NCBI GenBank assembly: GCA_977006965.1 | Contig: OZ345356.1 | Location: 744,001-808,000, forward strand | Length of the DNA: 64,000 nt | Direction: 5' to 3' | Source: Phymatolithon calcareum | Lineage: Eukaryota; Rhodophyta; Florideophyceae; Hapalidiales | Part shown: piece after piece, positions 21,811-32,520 of the stretch | Position numbering within the stretch: position 1 is the first letter of the stretch | Layout: each line of letters opens with the position of its first letter | Made by a program: the position numbers and the translations under genes | The notes under the pieces: model-generated | Seen by the model: the letters and a program-made list of their open reading frames with translations, nothing else | The model's database searches: none | Told to the model about the DNA's origin: nothing

Positions 21811-22321
21811 GAACTTGTGGCCAGACGTACCTGATTGAATTTGAATCCGACTTTGCTTGCCTTCCGACCGGCTGAGCGTATCTGCGGTAAATTGTACCGG
21901 AGATGAAAGTACTGCGTCCTCTCTGCCCAATCTTTGTGTTCTGTATTCAGCGCCAGTGGGAATGTCCCCGTTGCCCCGACAAGCTGGACAAATATAATTT
22001 CTTACTTCGAGATGCTCACGAGACCGCTCATATCCCCCATGCACGACACAAGACTTCACGTGCATATCTAGTGAAAGTTTAGACCATATGTTGAAGTAAA
22101 TGAAAATTTATGGCGAACTCCTCATGCGCGGTACTCAAGGGGTGTCTTGCGCAATCGGCAGCGGCGGCACTTCGGGTACGCTCGTCACATTCGTAATGCC
22201 TCTGTGTCCTATACAGTTTTCATCCTTCTACCCAGTATTTTAGAATCCTTCGCCCTAAAAGATTTCAATCGCCTTCAACGCGCAACGGTCGTGCAGAGCA
22301 CAGACCATTCCGAAGATCATG

Positions 22322-22750
22322 CATGCACCTGTGGTATAGTGGTTAAACTGCCTCCGGTGGGTGCACTTTTGCAGCCACGAGAAAGCTCCTGGGTTCGAAT
22401 CCCGCGTGTGTCTGTTTGCCATGAAGAGTTTGACCTTGTTTTTTCTCCTTATTTCGAGCCACTGCGCGTTTCATGAGTGAGGTTACCGCATTGCACAAGG
22501 GGTCCGAGCTAATTACAGTGCATTAGTATAGCACAAAAGAAGTATAAAAGTCCAATATTTTGTTTGCCCACGTGGAATCGTGTATCGTGGAACCACCGCA
22601 GTTGCTTCGGGAGGAATCGTGTAATGACGAGCGGCAGGCAGAGAACAAGCGTGCTTGTCAGGGGCTCAGCGACCTGTTAGGCAAGTTGTTATTAGAAAAT
22701 TACAAGACAAGGTCCATGTGTGATACTGTTATTGGCTAGCAACCCCAAGT
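22322..22750 (+). mobile_element. SINE1, unit C
   Basis: Orthologous to the unit A copy. A box (TGGTATAGTGGTTAAACTG) and B box (GGTTCGAATCC) are intact. The 3' border is approximate, near GCTAGCAACCCC. Confidence 0.75.
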
Positions 22751-22960
22751 GATTTTGCCACGTGAAGACGGAGAGCCTTTTGAGTCTTTGCTCGATGCCA
22801 CTGCCAGTCCGCTGCGAGGAAGAAGTCGGCGAAATTGCCACGGACGGAAAGGACCGATTCTAGTTTCCGTGAGAGACAGCTGTCCTCATTTGGGTCGTAA
22901 TGGACCTCGAGGTTATGTGTGGAATACTGCAGTACTGTCTAGTTGACGTATGACACGGTC

Positions 22961-23119
22961 CTATTGCACCCCATCCATGACATAGTCTTCTGGACGTTTC
23001 ACCTTCTTGGAGCCAATGAGACATGATGGTTTACCAAACTTCATCCTTTCCTCCAGCTTTCCACCAAAGTGTTCACCTTCTTCTTGGACTTCGTCATGAC
23101 GCGCTTCTCTTGTTGGATG
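22961..23119 (-). CDS. Possible terminal exon in unit C
   Basis: Counterpart of 4540-4698. It keeps the frame reading EERMKFGKPSCLIGSKK and ending EDYVMDGVQ with TAG, and keeps the CAG acceptor. The function is unknown. Confidence 0.3.
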   Translation of the reverse strand, partial: HPTREARHDEVQEEGEHFGGKLEERMKFGKPSCLIGSKKVKRPEDYVMDGVQ

Positions 23120-23247
23120 CTGGGATCACACGGAGTAAGAAGAAAAGGTTCTAGCCTTAGTCTGATGATCAGGTGTATGTATTCGGTCAAATCATCCATG
23201 GGATTCTGTGCTTCATATTTATGCTTAATTTGGCCTATGGCACAGTG

Positions 23248-23440
23248 TGCAAAAAGTGGTCGAGTCCAAGCACCAACAATCCCGTAGAGGACTGAGATAG
23301 GCCTACTTTGAGTCCTGAGTTTTCCCGTTCGCCATCCTGGTGGACGTTTCGTGAGCTACACAAAGGTAGGTAGCATCAGAGGAAGCCTCGCCCATATCTT
23401 CGGAAGGCTGTGGGGCTTTTAAATAAACTTGAAAGGAAAA
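23248..23440 (+). mobile_element. Short poly(A)-tailed retroposon 3' end
   Basis: Present in unit C but absent from unit A at the corresponding point (4840). It contains CCCATATCTTCGGAAG and GTGGGGCTTTTAAATAAA, then an A-rich end. The same 3' sequence occurs at 24296-24355 and, antisense, at 54049-54129. Confidence 0.6.
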
Positions 23441-23589
23441 AAGTATGCATATTCCGAAGCTGCTTACCCTCCCTACGTACTTTGCGATCATACTCAATTG
23501 AATATCGAATTAATAAAATTTCATTGTTCCTATCATACGCATATATAGAGCTCAACCGGAAATCCAGCGCCGTGTATCAGCGCATGTTC

Positions 23590-24780
23590 CGTTAAAGTAA
23601 TATGAATGCGATCATTGAACCCTCCCTCCAATGAGGATGAGGTGCACGATTGTTTGTTTGTGTACAATAAGAGATTTTCTGTGTTTACAGCCGACCCCAA
23701 GGAAATCTTCGCTCTGAATTTCTTTAACCAGTCAAGTTTATAATCTGATTTCGAGGAACTTTTCCACTCTTACTTGATACATCTCGTTTTCTTTAAAGCC
23801 TTTGCTCTCTTCAAGGCAAGCAATAATTCCCGCTAAATCGAAACCGATGTTCCATTTTTCTCGCTCACCCCACAACGACAGCGAGGGTATTTCATTTATG
23901 ACGCACCCAGTCTTTTTACCATTTTTTGGACCAAGATCCTTCCAATTTCTGGTGTGCTCTCCACAACATTATAAGATCAAGGAACTAAAGCGCGAACTCT
24001 GTATTTGGAAGAAGTGCGACTCGATCGTTAATGCCTCTGTGCTGGACGTTTTCACCAAGATCCCATCTGCGTCAACACAAATGATGAGCTTTTCTTTCTT
24101 CTCCTCTGCTGCACTGTTGAGGATGGCAGCCTCCATAGAGGCGTCTCAACATGCATATGCAATTCCGGGGGTTCCTTTTCATTTGCAATCCCGGATTGCA
24201 ATCCCAAAGGAAATCTCAATCCATGAAGCAATCCCCAAAAATTGCAATTGCGAGCAAGCAACTTGGCAGCACAATCAAATTGGCTCCACCCCTGCCCATA
24301 TCTTCGGATGTCTGCGGGGCTTTAAAAGAAATTTTAATAATAATAAAAACTTGCCCGTCAAAGATCCATGGGCCAGATTACTAACTTCCAAGGTACAGCG
24401 CTGGACCTGAGGGTAAGACAAAAACGTCCCCAGTCTCGCCTCCGGAGCACCATAGGCGAGCTTAGCAGGATACCGGTCTTATCAATGACGGGGATCTTCG
24501 GAGGAGGATCCGCGCCTGGGTAATGTAATAATTTTCGATGAATTTTGTGGGTCTTGACTCTAGGGCTAGTTGGCACTCCAGTGGAAGATGACGATCGCAG
24601 AAAGTTGAATTGATTTCACCTCGCAGTTCAACGGCCCTCAGAGATTTGGGAGCCGAACTCAAGTGTACAATCTGAAAGAGATTTTCGCCGCAATTGAACC
24701 GTTCTGTGATGTGGACTTGCCCGCTGTGTAAATCAGAATCTCCCGCAAACTGGCACCGGCAACACCAGTATTCGTAATTA
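23590..24780. other. Region without a recognised gene
   Basis: It holds a second partial copy of the short retroposon 3' end (24296-24355, ending in an AATAAT run) and GATTGCAATCCC repeats around 24180-24250. I see no supported coding region. Confidence 0.35.
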
Positions 24781-24791
24781 ACCGGGTTAAG

Positions 24792-24798
24792 TATAAAT
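24792..24798 (+). promoter_or_regulatory. TATA box of the netrin/TIMP-like gene
   Basis: TATAAAT lies 83 bp before the ATG at 24875, and no ATG intervenes, consistent with a short 5' UTR. Confidence 0.55.
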
Positions 24799-24874
24799 AT
24801 CGGTGTTGTTAACCCCCTGCCACTCAGCTCAACAACTCTCAGAGAAACCCATCCTTCGCTGAAACATCTCCAGC

Positions 24875-25539
24875 ATGAACGTCAGGGGCATCTCGCTACT
24901 CTTAGTCTTTCTCGCTGGATTAGCCTCGCTCTCTTCCGCATGCTCGTGTATCCCGGTAGAATCTCTCGTGCACTACTACGACCAGAGTAAGAAGGGAATG
25001 CCGTACTCTCATGTGCAAGTCGTCTCCGTCATCGGGTCTCTGACATCCTCGGATTCCCCGTTCGACAAGAAGTTCAACTACACATTAAGAGTCACAAAGG
25101 TCTATGGCGCTTGTCCCATCGTGCCTATTCCGCGCACCGTATTTGCGATCACCCCTCAAGACGGAGGATTATGCGGTATCACGTTGAAAATTGGCCAGAC
25201 GTACATAATTCCAGTGCCGCTGACGAAGAAATTTTCGATTTTGGATACTGCCCTGGAATTCTATCTGCGGATGGCGGCGGTCGTGATAACTTGTACTTGT
25301 CATTGTCAAAGGAATTCCTTGACTCCAGAAAGGCGTGCTGCAAGGTGCGGAGTCCATGTGGAAGGTACTGGGCTAGACACAAAAAGTGCACTTGTGCTGG
25401 TACGAGAAAGAGTCGCTGTTCATCGAAGCTGTGTTTGACCGCAAAGCCTCCATGTGCTCACGCTGTTCATTGCCGTAATAATAACTGCGGGAGCTGTAAG
25501 GCGGAATGGTTCACTAAAGTCAATGCCCCTGCTTGTTGA
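24875..25539 (+). pseudogene. Secreted netrin/TIMP-like protein with Cys-rich tail, one frameshift
   Basis: The protein opens with a signal peptide (ISLLLVFLAGLASLSSA) followed at once by CSC, the mature start typical of TIMP-like NTR domains, which bind metalloproteases through that N-terminal Cys. An NTR-like beta domain follows (FNYTLRVTKVYGACP, GGLCGITLKIGQTYIIPV). Near 25215 the frame shifts by one base. The second frame carries FDFGYCPGIL and a Cys-rich tail ending PPCAHAVHCRNNNCGSCKAEW, then TGA at 25537-25539. A single-base deletion or an assembly error would explain it. AATAAA lies at 25691. The predicted location is extracellular. Confidence 0.6.
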
Positions 25540-25690
25540 CCGTCGAGAGTTGGATGCCTGTGACCACATAGGTTCCTTTTGCAACGCTGTCCTGGATATT
25601 AATTCCACTCTCGTCAAGCGATGTTCTGAACGCTCAGCATCTGAAAAACGGGCATAGTGTAGATCATCCATGCCCATTATGATAATATGA

Positions 25691-25696
25691 AATAAA
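25691..25696 (+). terminator. Polyadenylation signal of the netrin/TIMP-like gene
   Basis: AATAAA about 150 bp past the stop at 25539. Confidence 0.5.
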
Positions 25697-25699
25697 AGC

Positions 25700-26384
25700 T
25701 CTCAAAATACGCTTTCCACAGAGCAGCACCCTTCGATATAGCAGCAAAGGGATGCGACGAACAGGCGGTACAGTATATGAAACGTTACGGTTGTCATAAT
25801 CGTCTGATCAGCTCACCTTGCTCGAGTTGGGTGGCGTGAAGTCAATCATGTCCACCTCTTCGTCATCAGTGGTGTCTTTTCACACAGATGGTGTATCTGA
25901 AACACCGGCTAGGTTGCCTCTGGAGTACGACCTTGTTGTCACTCAGCACTTCAGCTCTGCCCAATCCGAAACTGTGCAGTGGTGCTAACACTGCCGATTT
26001 ACAAGTCGATATGCGTGCACGTTGTGGACACGAGACCACAGTGTTGTACAGTATTCGAAGACTGTATCATACAGTAGAATCGTAAATACGTCTCAATCTT
26101 GGACGCCTTGAGAATTGGAACGTGGACAAATTATAAAAACTTCATGCAAAAACCTCATGATGGTAATCATAACAATGATCCTGTTTGAGACATGAATGGT
26201 CCTTCCCGAAAAGCTACAGTCGAACCTCCTTAGCTGCAACCTCTGTACATGCAAAACCCGCAATGCTGCAGCGGAGTTGCTTGGATCAGTTCAATATTGG
26301 CCCAAAATTATTCATTTTTAAGGGTATCTGCCAAACTGCAATATTGCTATTCGGCAAAGGTCAGAGCTGTATTTAGATTTGGCT
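25700..26384. other. Intergenic, no gene seen
   Basis: No supported gene. A CAGTCGAACCTCCTTAGCTG motif at 26217 resembles a Tigger/pogo terminus, and a loosely similar inverted one lies near 26855, so a degraded element may span part of this region. Confidence 0.3.
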
Positions 26385-26506
26385 TTAAGCCCTTGCTTTC
26401 GAAGATGCAGCCAGTGTGATGCAGAGCAACCCCACCACTATCGTTATTATTGCATTCCAAGCAAATTTGAGAGCTTCATTTGATGCCGCCTTCTTGCCCC
26501 TCAAGT
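26385..26506 (-). CDS. Possible last exon of a CD225/dispanin-like membrane protein
   Basis: On the minus strand a CAG acceptor (26507-26509) preceded by a T-rich tract opens LRGKKAASNEALKFAWN, then one hydrophobic helix (IITIVVGLLCITLAA) and a short basic end with TAA. A small Lys/Ala-rich cytoplasmic stretch before a C-terminal helix resembles the second half of CD225/dispanin proteins. Upstream exons are not visible; repeat unit D begins 120 bp away. The assignment is tentative. Confidence 0.35.
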
Positions 26507-26631
26507 CTGATGACATATCAAGAGTATGATAGAGTATCAAAAAAATTTGGTCAAGGCCTAAGTTCATCTCGGGGTACCGTATCGTAGTGTAGGGTAATAG
26601 CAGGGGAATCCCCTGGTATCCTCAACACAGT

Positions 26632-26768
26632 GACGTACAAAAAATGGGAAATTGCAGTATGATAATAACCACTCGCGAATTCTCGCGAGTGCCAGGACCG
26701 GTCCTCAAAAATAGGTCCTCAGATGACATCGCGAGGAGAGTAGTCATCGAGTAACGTCAAATTCTGCA
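26632..26768. mobile_element. hAT-like MITE, right part, unit D
   Basis: Corresponds to the right 140 bp of the MITE in unit A, ending before CATTGGAT (26768-26775). It contains the 22 bp palindrome-like CACTCGCGAATTCTCGCGAG. Confidence 0.5.
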
Positions 26769-26898
26769 TTGGATCCTTCTAGCGATATTGCACGAAAATA
26801 CCTCTATAGTTGCAATCGAAATCCCTTTTCCGCCGCGTTGCAGCTATAGAGGTTTGACAGTAAGTTCCACACAAACCGCTGTATTTACAAGTATCATA

Positions 26899-27258
26899 GG
26901 GGGGAAATTGTATGTTTTTATTTTACAAGCCCTCAACGCCGGTATTCACCAACAACAGAGCAGCTTGGGTCTCAGTAACTACCCTGTGTAACAATTATGT
27001 TCCCAAATCACAATTGCTGCACTCATCTCCATCATCTCCAACTCTATGTATCCATCACTTGCTACGTTCTTCTTCTTCGCAGTAAAAATTGCCGAGTAGG
27101 GCAAACCTCCGCAGTCGGAGGTCTTCTCGGCGCGCTCGCATAACTTCCGGGGGGCTAATAAAGGGAAGCCCTCTCGGGGGACAACTTCTGTGGGCTCTTA
27201 ACATCAGGGAGTGTGCTCTTCAACGAGAGCTCGCTCGGGGGGACAGCTACAGGTAGGC
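26899..27258 (-). mobile_element. Retroposon insertion in unit D
   Basis: A 360 bp minus-strand insertion with direct repeat TACAAGTATCATA at 26886-26898 and 27259-27271. Units A-C have the uninterrupted sequence. Read on the minus strand it ends TTGTAAAATAAAAACATAC and a C run, like the 3' end of LINE family 1, so it is probably a LINE or SINE sharing that tail. Confidence 0.7.
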
Positions 27259-27271
27259 TACAAGTATCATA

Positions 27272-28408
27272 ATGGTCACTGAAATAAGAAGTTGTGCCTG
27301 TGTAGGAATTGTGTTGTGATGAAGCACCCAAAAATAATCGTACATGTACACCTGTAGCACCTCACATGCAGAAGAAAACAGCAGTTTGCATCCACGAGGA
27401 GCAGATTCCGGCTGTAGCAGGGGCTCATTTTTGAAATTTACAACCGCATCAGAGCTGTTGGCAAGAGCCGTGGGATACAGTGTGGCGTATCCGAGTTGTT
27501 GCTGACGGTAGTGCATGGTCTTTGCAACAGCTTGGAAACAAAACACATTATGATCTGCTGAGCTGGCGCTCCATGCCGTGTATGTTTACCGCCTATAAAT
27601 CCCCCTCGTACTGCTTACTCTGTCCAGCAATCGTCTTCTCATGTTGTGCTTATTCTGACAGTCTCAAGACAAGCAAAGACCCCACACTTTACCGCATCGC
27701 ACATATTCAAAATGCCTGATCCGCTCACAGTCGTTGTCGCCGCCGGCGCCGGAGTGGGAGCTCTGAATAGACTTGTCGGATTTGCATGCAGGTTCGCGTG
27801 CGACATCTGCGGAAATCCCTTCTGCTTGAAGAAAAACAACATCAGGAAACACAGAAAAGAGTACAAGGAATATGTTCATTTTCGCAGAAGGACGGGTATC
27901 TAGTCGCCAGACGTACCTGATTGACTTTGAATCCGACTTTGCTTGCCTTCCGACCGGCTGAGCGTATCTGCGGTAAATTGTACCGGAGATGAAAGTACTG
28001 CGTCCTCTCTGCCCAACCTTTTTTTCTATGTTCAGCGTCAGTGGGAATGTCCCCGTTGCCCCGACAAGTTAGACAAATATAATTTCTTATTTCGAGATGC
28101 TCACGAGACCGCAAATGTCCCCCGTGCACGACACAAGATACCCTGTGCATATCTAGTGAAATTTAGACCCATATGTTGAAGTAAATGAAAATTTTTATGG
28201 CGAACTCCTCATGTGCTGTACGCAGGGGATGTCATGCGCGATCGGCAGTAGCAGCACTTCCGAGACGCTCGTCGCATTCGCAGTGCCTCTGTCTGCTACA
28301 CAGTTTTCATCCTTCTACCCAGTACTTTAGAATCCTTCGCCCTAAAAGATTTCAATCGCCTTCAACGCACAACGGTCGTGCATAGCAGAGAGCGATCCGA
28401 TGATCATG
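27272..28408 (+). repeat. Segmental repeat unit D (partial)
   Basis: Collinear with the DICG part of units A and C. It carries the empty site of the LINE family 1 insertion: TGACGGTAGTGCATGG at 27498-27513 runs straight from upstream flank to promoter. No membrane gene precedes it. Confidence 0.75.
27712..27903 (+). CDS. DICG small Cys/His protein, copy D
   Basis: 63 codons starting MPDPLTVVVAAGAGVGALNR, then CRFACDICGNPFCLKKNN and the basic KHRKEYKEYVHFRRRTGI. It is full length. The promoter is undisturbed by the LINE: CCTATAAATCC lies about 115 bp upstream. Differences from copy C are mostly conservative, which hints at selection on the protein. The function is unknown. It is followed by SINE1. 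Confidence 0.55.
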   Translation: MPDPLTVVVAAGAGVGALNRLVGFACRFACDICGNPFCLKKNNIRKHRKEYKEYVHFRRRTGI

Positions 28409-28846
28409 CAAGCACCTGTGATATAGTGGTTAAACTGCCTCCGGGGGGTGCGCTTATTCAGCCAAGAGAAAGGTCCTGGATTCGAATCACGGGTGTGCCT
28501 GCTTGCGGTGAAGAGTCTGACGCGGTTTTTTCTCCTTATCTCGCGCCACGGGGCGTTTCGGGAGTGGTGTTTCCGCATTGCACAAGGGGTCAGAGCTAAT
28601 TACAATGCATTACTACGGCACAGAAGAAGTGAGTAGTATAGAAAAGAGTCCCAACATTCTGGTCGTCTACGTGGACTCGTGAATAGTGGAACCACCGCAG
28701 TTGCTTCTGGTGGAATCGTCTAATGACGAGCGGCAGGGAGAGAAGAAGCGTTCTTACAATTTGCTAGCAGGATTAACGCCCTGCCGTAATCTAAGGAGAG
28801 GAAAAATAAAAAGCACTGCTTGCTAGCCCCATAGGGGAATATACTA
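28409..28846 (+). mobile_element. SINE1, unit D
   Basis: The A box is changed to TGATATAGTGGTTAAACTG and the B box to GATTCGAATC. The body and the end near GCTAGCCCCATAGGGG match the complete copy at 20175-20610. Confidence 0.75.
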
Positions 28847-29252
28847 TGCACTTGTAAGAATGTAAAGTCTGAACTGCGGGAGAGATCAGAGCGTTCCATC
28901 TTAAGGAGTTGTGGACTTCGCGCGCGCATATGGGCAAGAAGTCCAGAGCGGGTACCCTGCACGTGAAGTCCGTGTCGTGCAGGTCCCATTTATTGTTTTT
29001 GTAGATTGAGGAAGCTGTGTGTGTAGCTAGAACGGTTGATGTTGACGATGTCGGTGTTGTGTGAGGAGAGCAGATGTCGGGATTTTGTCTCCTTCTTGAG
29101 AGAAGTGAGATGTGGAGATGAGAGTAGTATATAAATCGGAGTGAGATTGTGGCGGATGCGAGTGGAAGCGAGTATGACAGATACGAGCGGTAATGGCCAG
29201 ACATGGCACATTCTTACACACTATTATTAAATGCCAGCATCAACTACAAATA
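28847..29252. other. Spacer without a recognised gene
   Basis: Purine-rich on the + strand around 29070-29160 (AGAGAAGTGAGATG type). Minus-strand open frames here are Ser/Thr/His-rich and look like composition effects. No gene is supported. Confidence 0.4.
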
Positions 29253-29431
29253 CAGTCAATACTCGTGAACTGGATCTTTGAATTTAGAATATCTTCGCTT
29301 TTCAGAATTCATGAGGCATCCTCGATTACGTAATTTAGAGGATTTATTGAGAAGGTACCATGTGTCCCAACTTGAGGAAAGTCAGCACCTTTCTAATCGC
29401 ATTATACTAGCATCGAGGTTTGTCGGTCACC

Positions 29432-30456
29432 TTATTCAGAATTGCATAGTATCACGTCAATGGCTCGCGCCACTTCATTCTCTTCGGTAGGGGTCCATGT
29501 GGGCTTCTTCAGGGTTCTGCTGAGCGTACCAATTGCCCATGTTCCTTGCCTACTCATTTCTTCAATCAGCTTCGTTGGGTTCCTAGGGAAGTGTCCTAAA
29601 AACCACCTTGCGCAAAGAATTCTGTGTCTGCTTTCTTTCATCTTCAATGCGTGGTGTGGGAGACCCTTCTTGGAAAACGTTATTTTTCTTGCGCGGCGTT
29701 CTTCTTGCTTCTCCCAGACTCGTCGGAGGCTAGGCTTATCTTGAGGGTCAGCTGCTGTGTTCGCTTCCCGGATGCAGTCAAGTGTTTCGAGTTCGAGCTC
29801 TGCCCCTGCATCATCGGTCTCTTCTACTACCTTGCCCAATCTTCGTCTTAACTTGGAGTGTAGGTGTTGTCGGCGGAACTCCCACGGCTCTATTTGACAA
29901 AGCTTCATTAGTCTTTTCCAATGCCGCGCTGCCCATTTGCCGAACAGTATCGTTGCTATGTCCTTCTGTATTTGCACTGCGGCTATCGATAAGCGGATTG
30001 TATCAGGTGTTATGTGTGCAGCGTACTCATACACTGGCCTGATAAAGGCTTTAAAGAGCCTTATATTTTTTTCAGTGCTGTATCCTCTCCTTGTCATGCC
30101 TAAGGAGCTCATGAGTCGCACCTTAGCGCTTGCACTTTTGAATCGCTCCAGAAGCCTGTCGTCACGGATTCCGTTCTCATCAATAGACGTACCAAGGTAT
30201 TCTGCTGTGCGCCTTATTTGGACTTCCTCGTTCGCCAGCAGAAGCGCTCTTTTTGATCTCTTCTTGGGGAGTATGACTGAGCACTTTCGGATCGACCAAG
30301 TCATTCGATACATACATGCCCATTCTGTGCATTCATTGAGCATCTCTTGGAGCTCGTCTTCGTGTCTTGCCATTAGTATGACGTCGTCCGCGAACATATT
30401 TAGACGGAGATTAGCACTAGAATCGTTGAAGTTCAGAGCGGTTACCCTCTCTGCTA
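29432..30456 (-). pseudogene. LINE family 2 reverse transcriptase, C-terminal part
   Basis: It reads from the Ty3 insertion point: EGNRS frame joins into VTALNFNDSS, then catalytic MFADDVILMARHEDELQ, thumb-like TAEYLGTSIDENG, and a C-terminal region with FIRPVYEYAAHITPDT, ending IDVILCNSE and TGA. The frame is open throughout this segment. It continues upstream at 36536 beyond the Ty3 element. Confidence 0.8.
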
Positions 30457-31046
30457 TGAGGCCCTGCACAGTCGTGCTCGCTTATGTGGTGCATCGCACC
30501 AAAAAAGAAGCGACGAGCCATTCGCTTGCTGACATGTCGTGTATGAACGGACAAGACATCGGTGTCGGCGAATCTAACCATTGGCACAGTCGTGCGTGTT
30601 CTGAATTGAAATGTGTTACAGTTTATGGGCATAGATCCAGTCCCTTTTTCTTGGCCAGCGAGAACGTAGCCGCGTCGCTATCTGCGCACGAGCTAATACT
30701 CGCCACACTTTCTTTTATTGAAACCGCTCGTGCACGCTAACAAAGAGATTATTCCTTTTGGGGTGTTACAAACTCACGCGCATTTGCACGTGTGGATATC
30801 AAATCTATAGCTTGTCGCACGCCCAGTATCTCTGGGGAGCTGAATTTCTTGGCGGTTGTAGGATAGGTTACATGTGATGGTGTCAACCCTCCACTTAAAA
30901 ATAAAGGCAGCTCACAGCGGGGTACCTCCTCGACACAGTGTGAGACATCGCCAGCAGTTTTGTTTTTTCGTCCTCCTTAACGAAGGAGGACGCGTACGCT
31001 AGTTCGGCGAACTTGCCAAATTTTAGACTTACCTCAATTTGTGACA
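30457..31046 (+). repeat. 5' LTR of the Ty3/gypsy element
   Basis: 590 bp, begins TGAGGCCCTG and ends TTTGTGACA. Near its end CCTCCTTAACGAAGGAGG forms a perfect inverted repeat (30974-30991). It differs from the 3' LTR at four positions that I counted by eye. Confidence 0.95.
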
Positions 31047-31095
31047 GTAATTACTCTTCAGCGCTGGAGGATTGCTGTTAAGTCTACACTAAAGC

Positions 31096-32520
31096 ATGAC
31101 TCGACTGGGCTTGCGGCGCAATACTGCCGTCGCTGGCAGTGGAAGCGATCCCACACAAGACGGTGATACCGTCAGGCAAACTATTGTGGAAACCCTTGAA
31201 GCACCACGTTTGGAAGATATCACGACCGAAGCTTTCGTTGTTTTCAAGGAGAAAAGGGAGATCTACGAACGTCGTCTCGAGGAAAAGAACAATGAAACAG
31301 GTGGAAACATATCGGCAACCACATACCGCAACTCAATTAGCAAGGCCGTTGTGGACATGTTGGTAACTGCGCGATGGGTACCCGCCGAAAACGCCGACGC
31401 CGTCACTGAGGATCAATTGAAGGAGTGTGTCGAAGAGCGCTCGTGCGTCGCCGTTCAAGATTACGACCTAGCACAGATTCAGCGAGACATACAGGGTGTC
31501 AAGATGCCGACATTCGGCAGCCTAGAGATGCGTGTGTGGAAACTCGGCTTGGCCTATGCATCTGCTCTGGAGAAACGTGGCTACTCACGGTTCATCGAAA
31601 CACGACAGCAGATTGCAGTGGAGCACATAATGCGTCGTATCACTCATCCGCAGTTACGGAAACGTCTGCTGCTTACCATGAAACTGAGAAAAGCAGAAGG
31701 GTTCAAAAAGAACTATGGTGAAGTGATGAGAGAGCTCGCAAAGGAGGCCAGAGAGATAGACCGACAGGATGCTGCACGCGGGCTCAATGCAGACGGAGGT
31801 CATGATTCCGATAACGACTCGCATGCTCCAACAGATCGTTCTCGAAATCGTCGACAGCGCCGAAAAAATGATACAAGTAGCCGTGATGGTGGCGATGAGC
31901 GGGAAAAGAAAGGCTCAACTGGACGGAAAGTTTACAATGATCGTGGAAAGCGAGATGGAAAGAGAACGAAACCTAGTTGCCTGAATCCGAATTGCAGTGA
32001 AATGCACTACATGGACCAGTGCAAAAACACTGATGATGCCGAGAAGAAACGTTTGCTGGATGCGTATCGCAAATCAAAAAAGGAAGCTAGAAATGCAAAG
32101 AAGCATGACGGCAAAATAACGCACATTGGAAAAGCAGATGTCGATGATGACTCCTCACTATTTTCAGCCACCTTCTGTGACGGCGCGGTGGAGGCCGTTG
32201 TTCTCACAGACTCTGGATCAGACGCGAATATCATTCCCCCTTCCGTGCTCGAGAAGCTTGTAAAGGCCGACAAGACCATTTTCGTGGAGCCTCTGAACGA
32301 GACTGCGAACTATAAATTGGCTGACGCTTCCGCTGCGTCCTTAAGCTGTAACCGCAAAATTTCTGCTTCGGTTCTTCTTCGCGTTCGGCATGGCACCAAC
32401 TTAGTCATGCGAGGCATTGAATGGTTCGTCACTGACCAGGAAACCGATTACGTGTTTATTGGAGAACGGGTTCTAGCTGCTATCGAATTGGACAATCGAG
32501 CATTATTGGCAGCTGCGTAG
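31096..32520 (+). CDS. Gag-protease of the Ty3/gypsy element
   Basis: 474 codons. The N-terminal two thirds is a helical, charged capsid-like region. A basic Arg/Lys/Ser stretch follows (SRNRRQRRKNDTSS), then a zinc knuckle-like CLNPNCSEMHYMDQC (C-x4-C-x3-H-x4-C). Near the end an aspartic protease motif VVLTDSGSDANIIPP is seen. It stops with TAG at 32518-32520. The same frame then stays open to 32928 (EDSDVYVDLGEDPIEELEAA, ADVEPMRVRLEPD), which is the normal link to RT, so the TAG looks like a nonsense mutation or a readthrough site. Confidence 0.85.
   Translation: MTRLGLRRNTAVAGSGSDPTQDGDTVRQTIVETLEAPRLEDITTEAFVVFKEKREIYERRLEEKNNETGGNISATTYRNSISKAVVDMLVTARWVPAENADAVTEDQLKECVEERSCVAVQDYDLAQIQRDIQGVKMPTFGSLEMRVWKLGLAYASALEKRGYSRFIETRQQIAVEHIMRRITHPQLRKRLLLTMKLRKAEGFKKNYGEVMRELAKEAREIDRQDAARGLNADGGHDSDNDSHAPTDRSRNRRQRRKNDTSSRDGGDEREKKGSTGRKVYNDRGKRDGKRTKPSCLNPNCSEMHYMDQCKNTDDAEKKRLLDAYRKSKKEARNAKKHDGKITHIGKADVDDDSSLFSATFCDGAVEAVVLTDSGSDANIIPPSVLEKLVKADKTIFVEPLNETANYKLADASAASLSCNRKISASVLLRVRHGTNLVMRGIEWFVTDQETDYVFIGERVLAAIELDNRALLAAA

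Larger units (their letters stand above)
17016..23240 (+). repeat. Segmental repeat unit C
   Basis: The most complete unit in the window: membrane gene, MITE, LINE with nested SINE1, DICG gene, second SINE1, and the possible minus-strand exon. It is collinear with unit A to about 4840 and, after an insertion at 23248-23440, on to 4943. The first 420 bp (17016-17440) hold no gene I can support. Confidence 0.75.
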
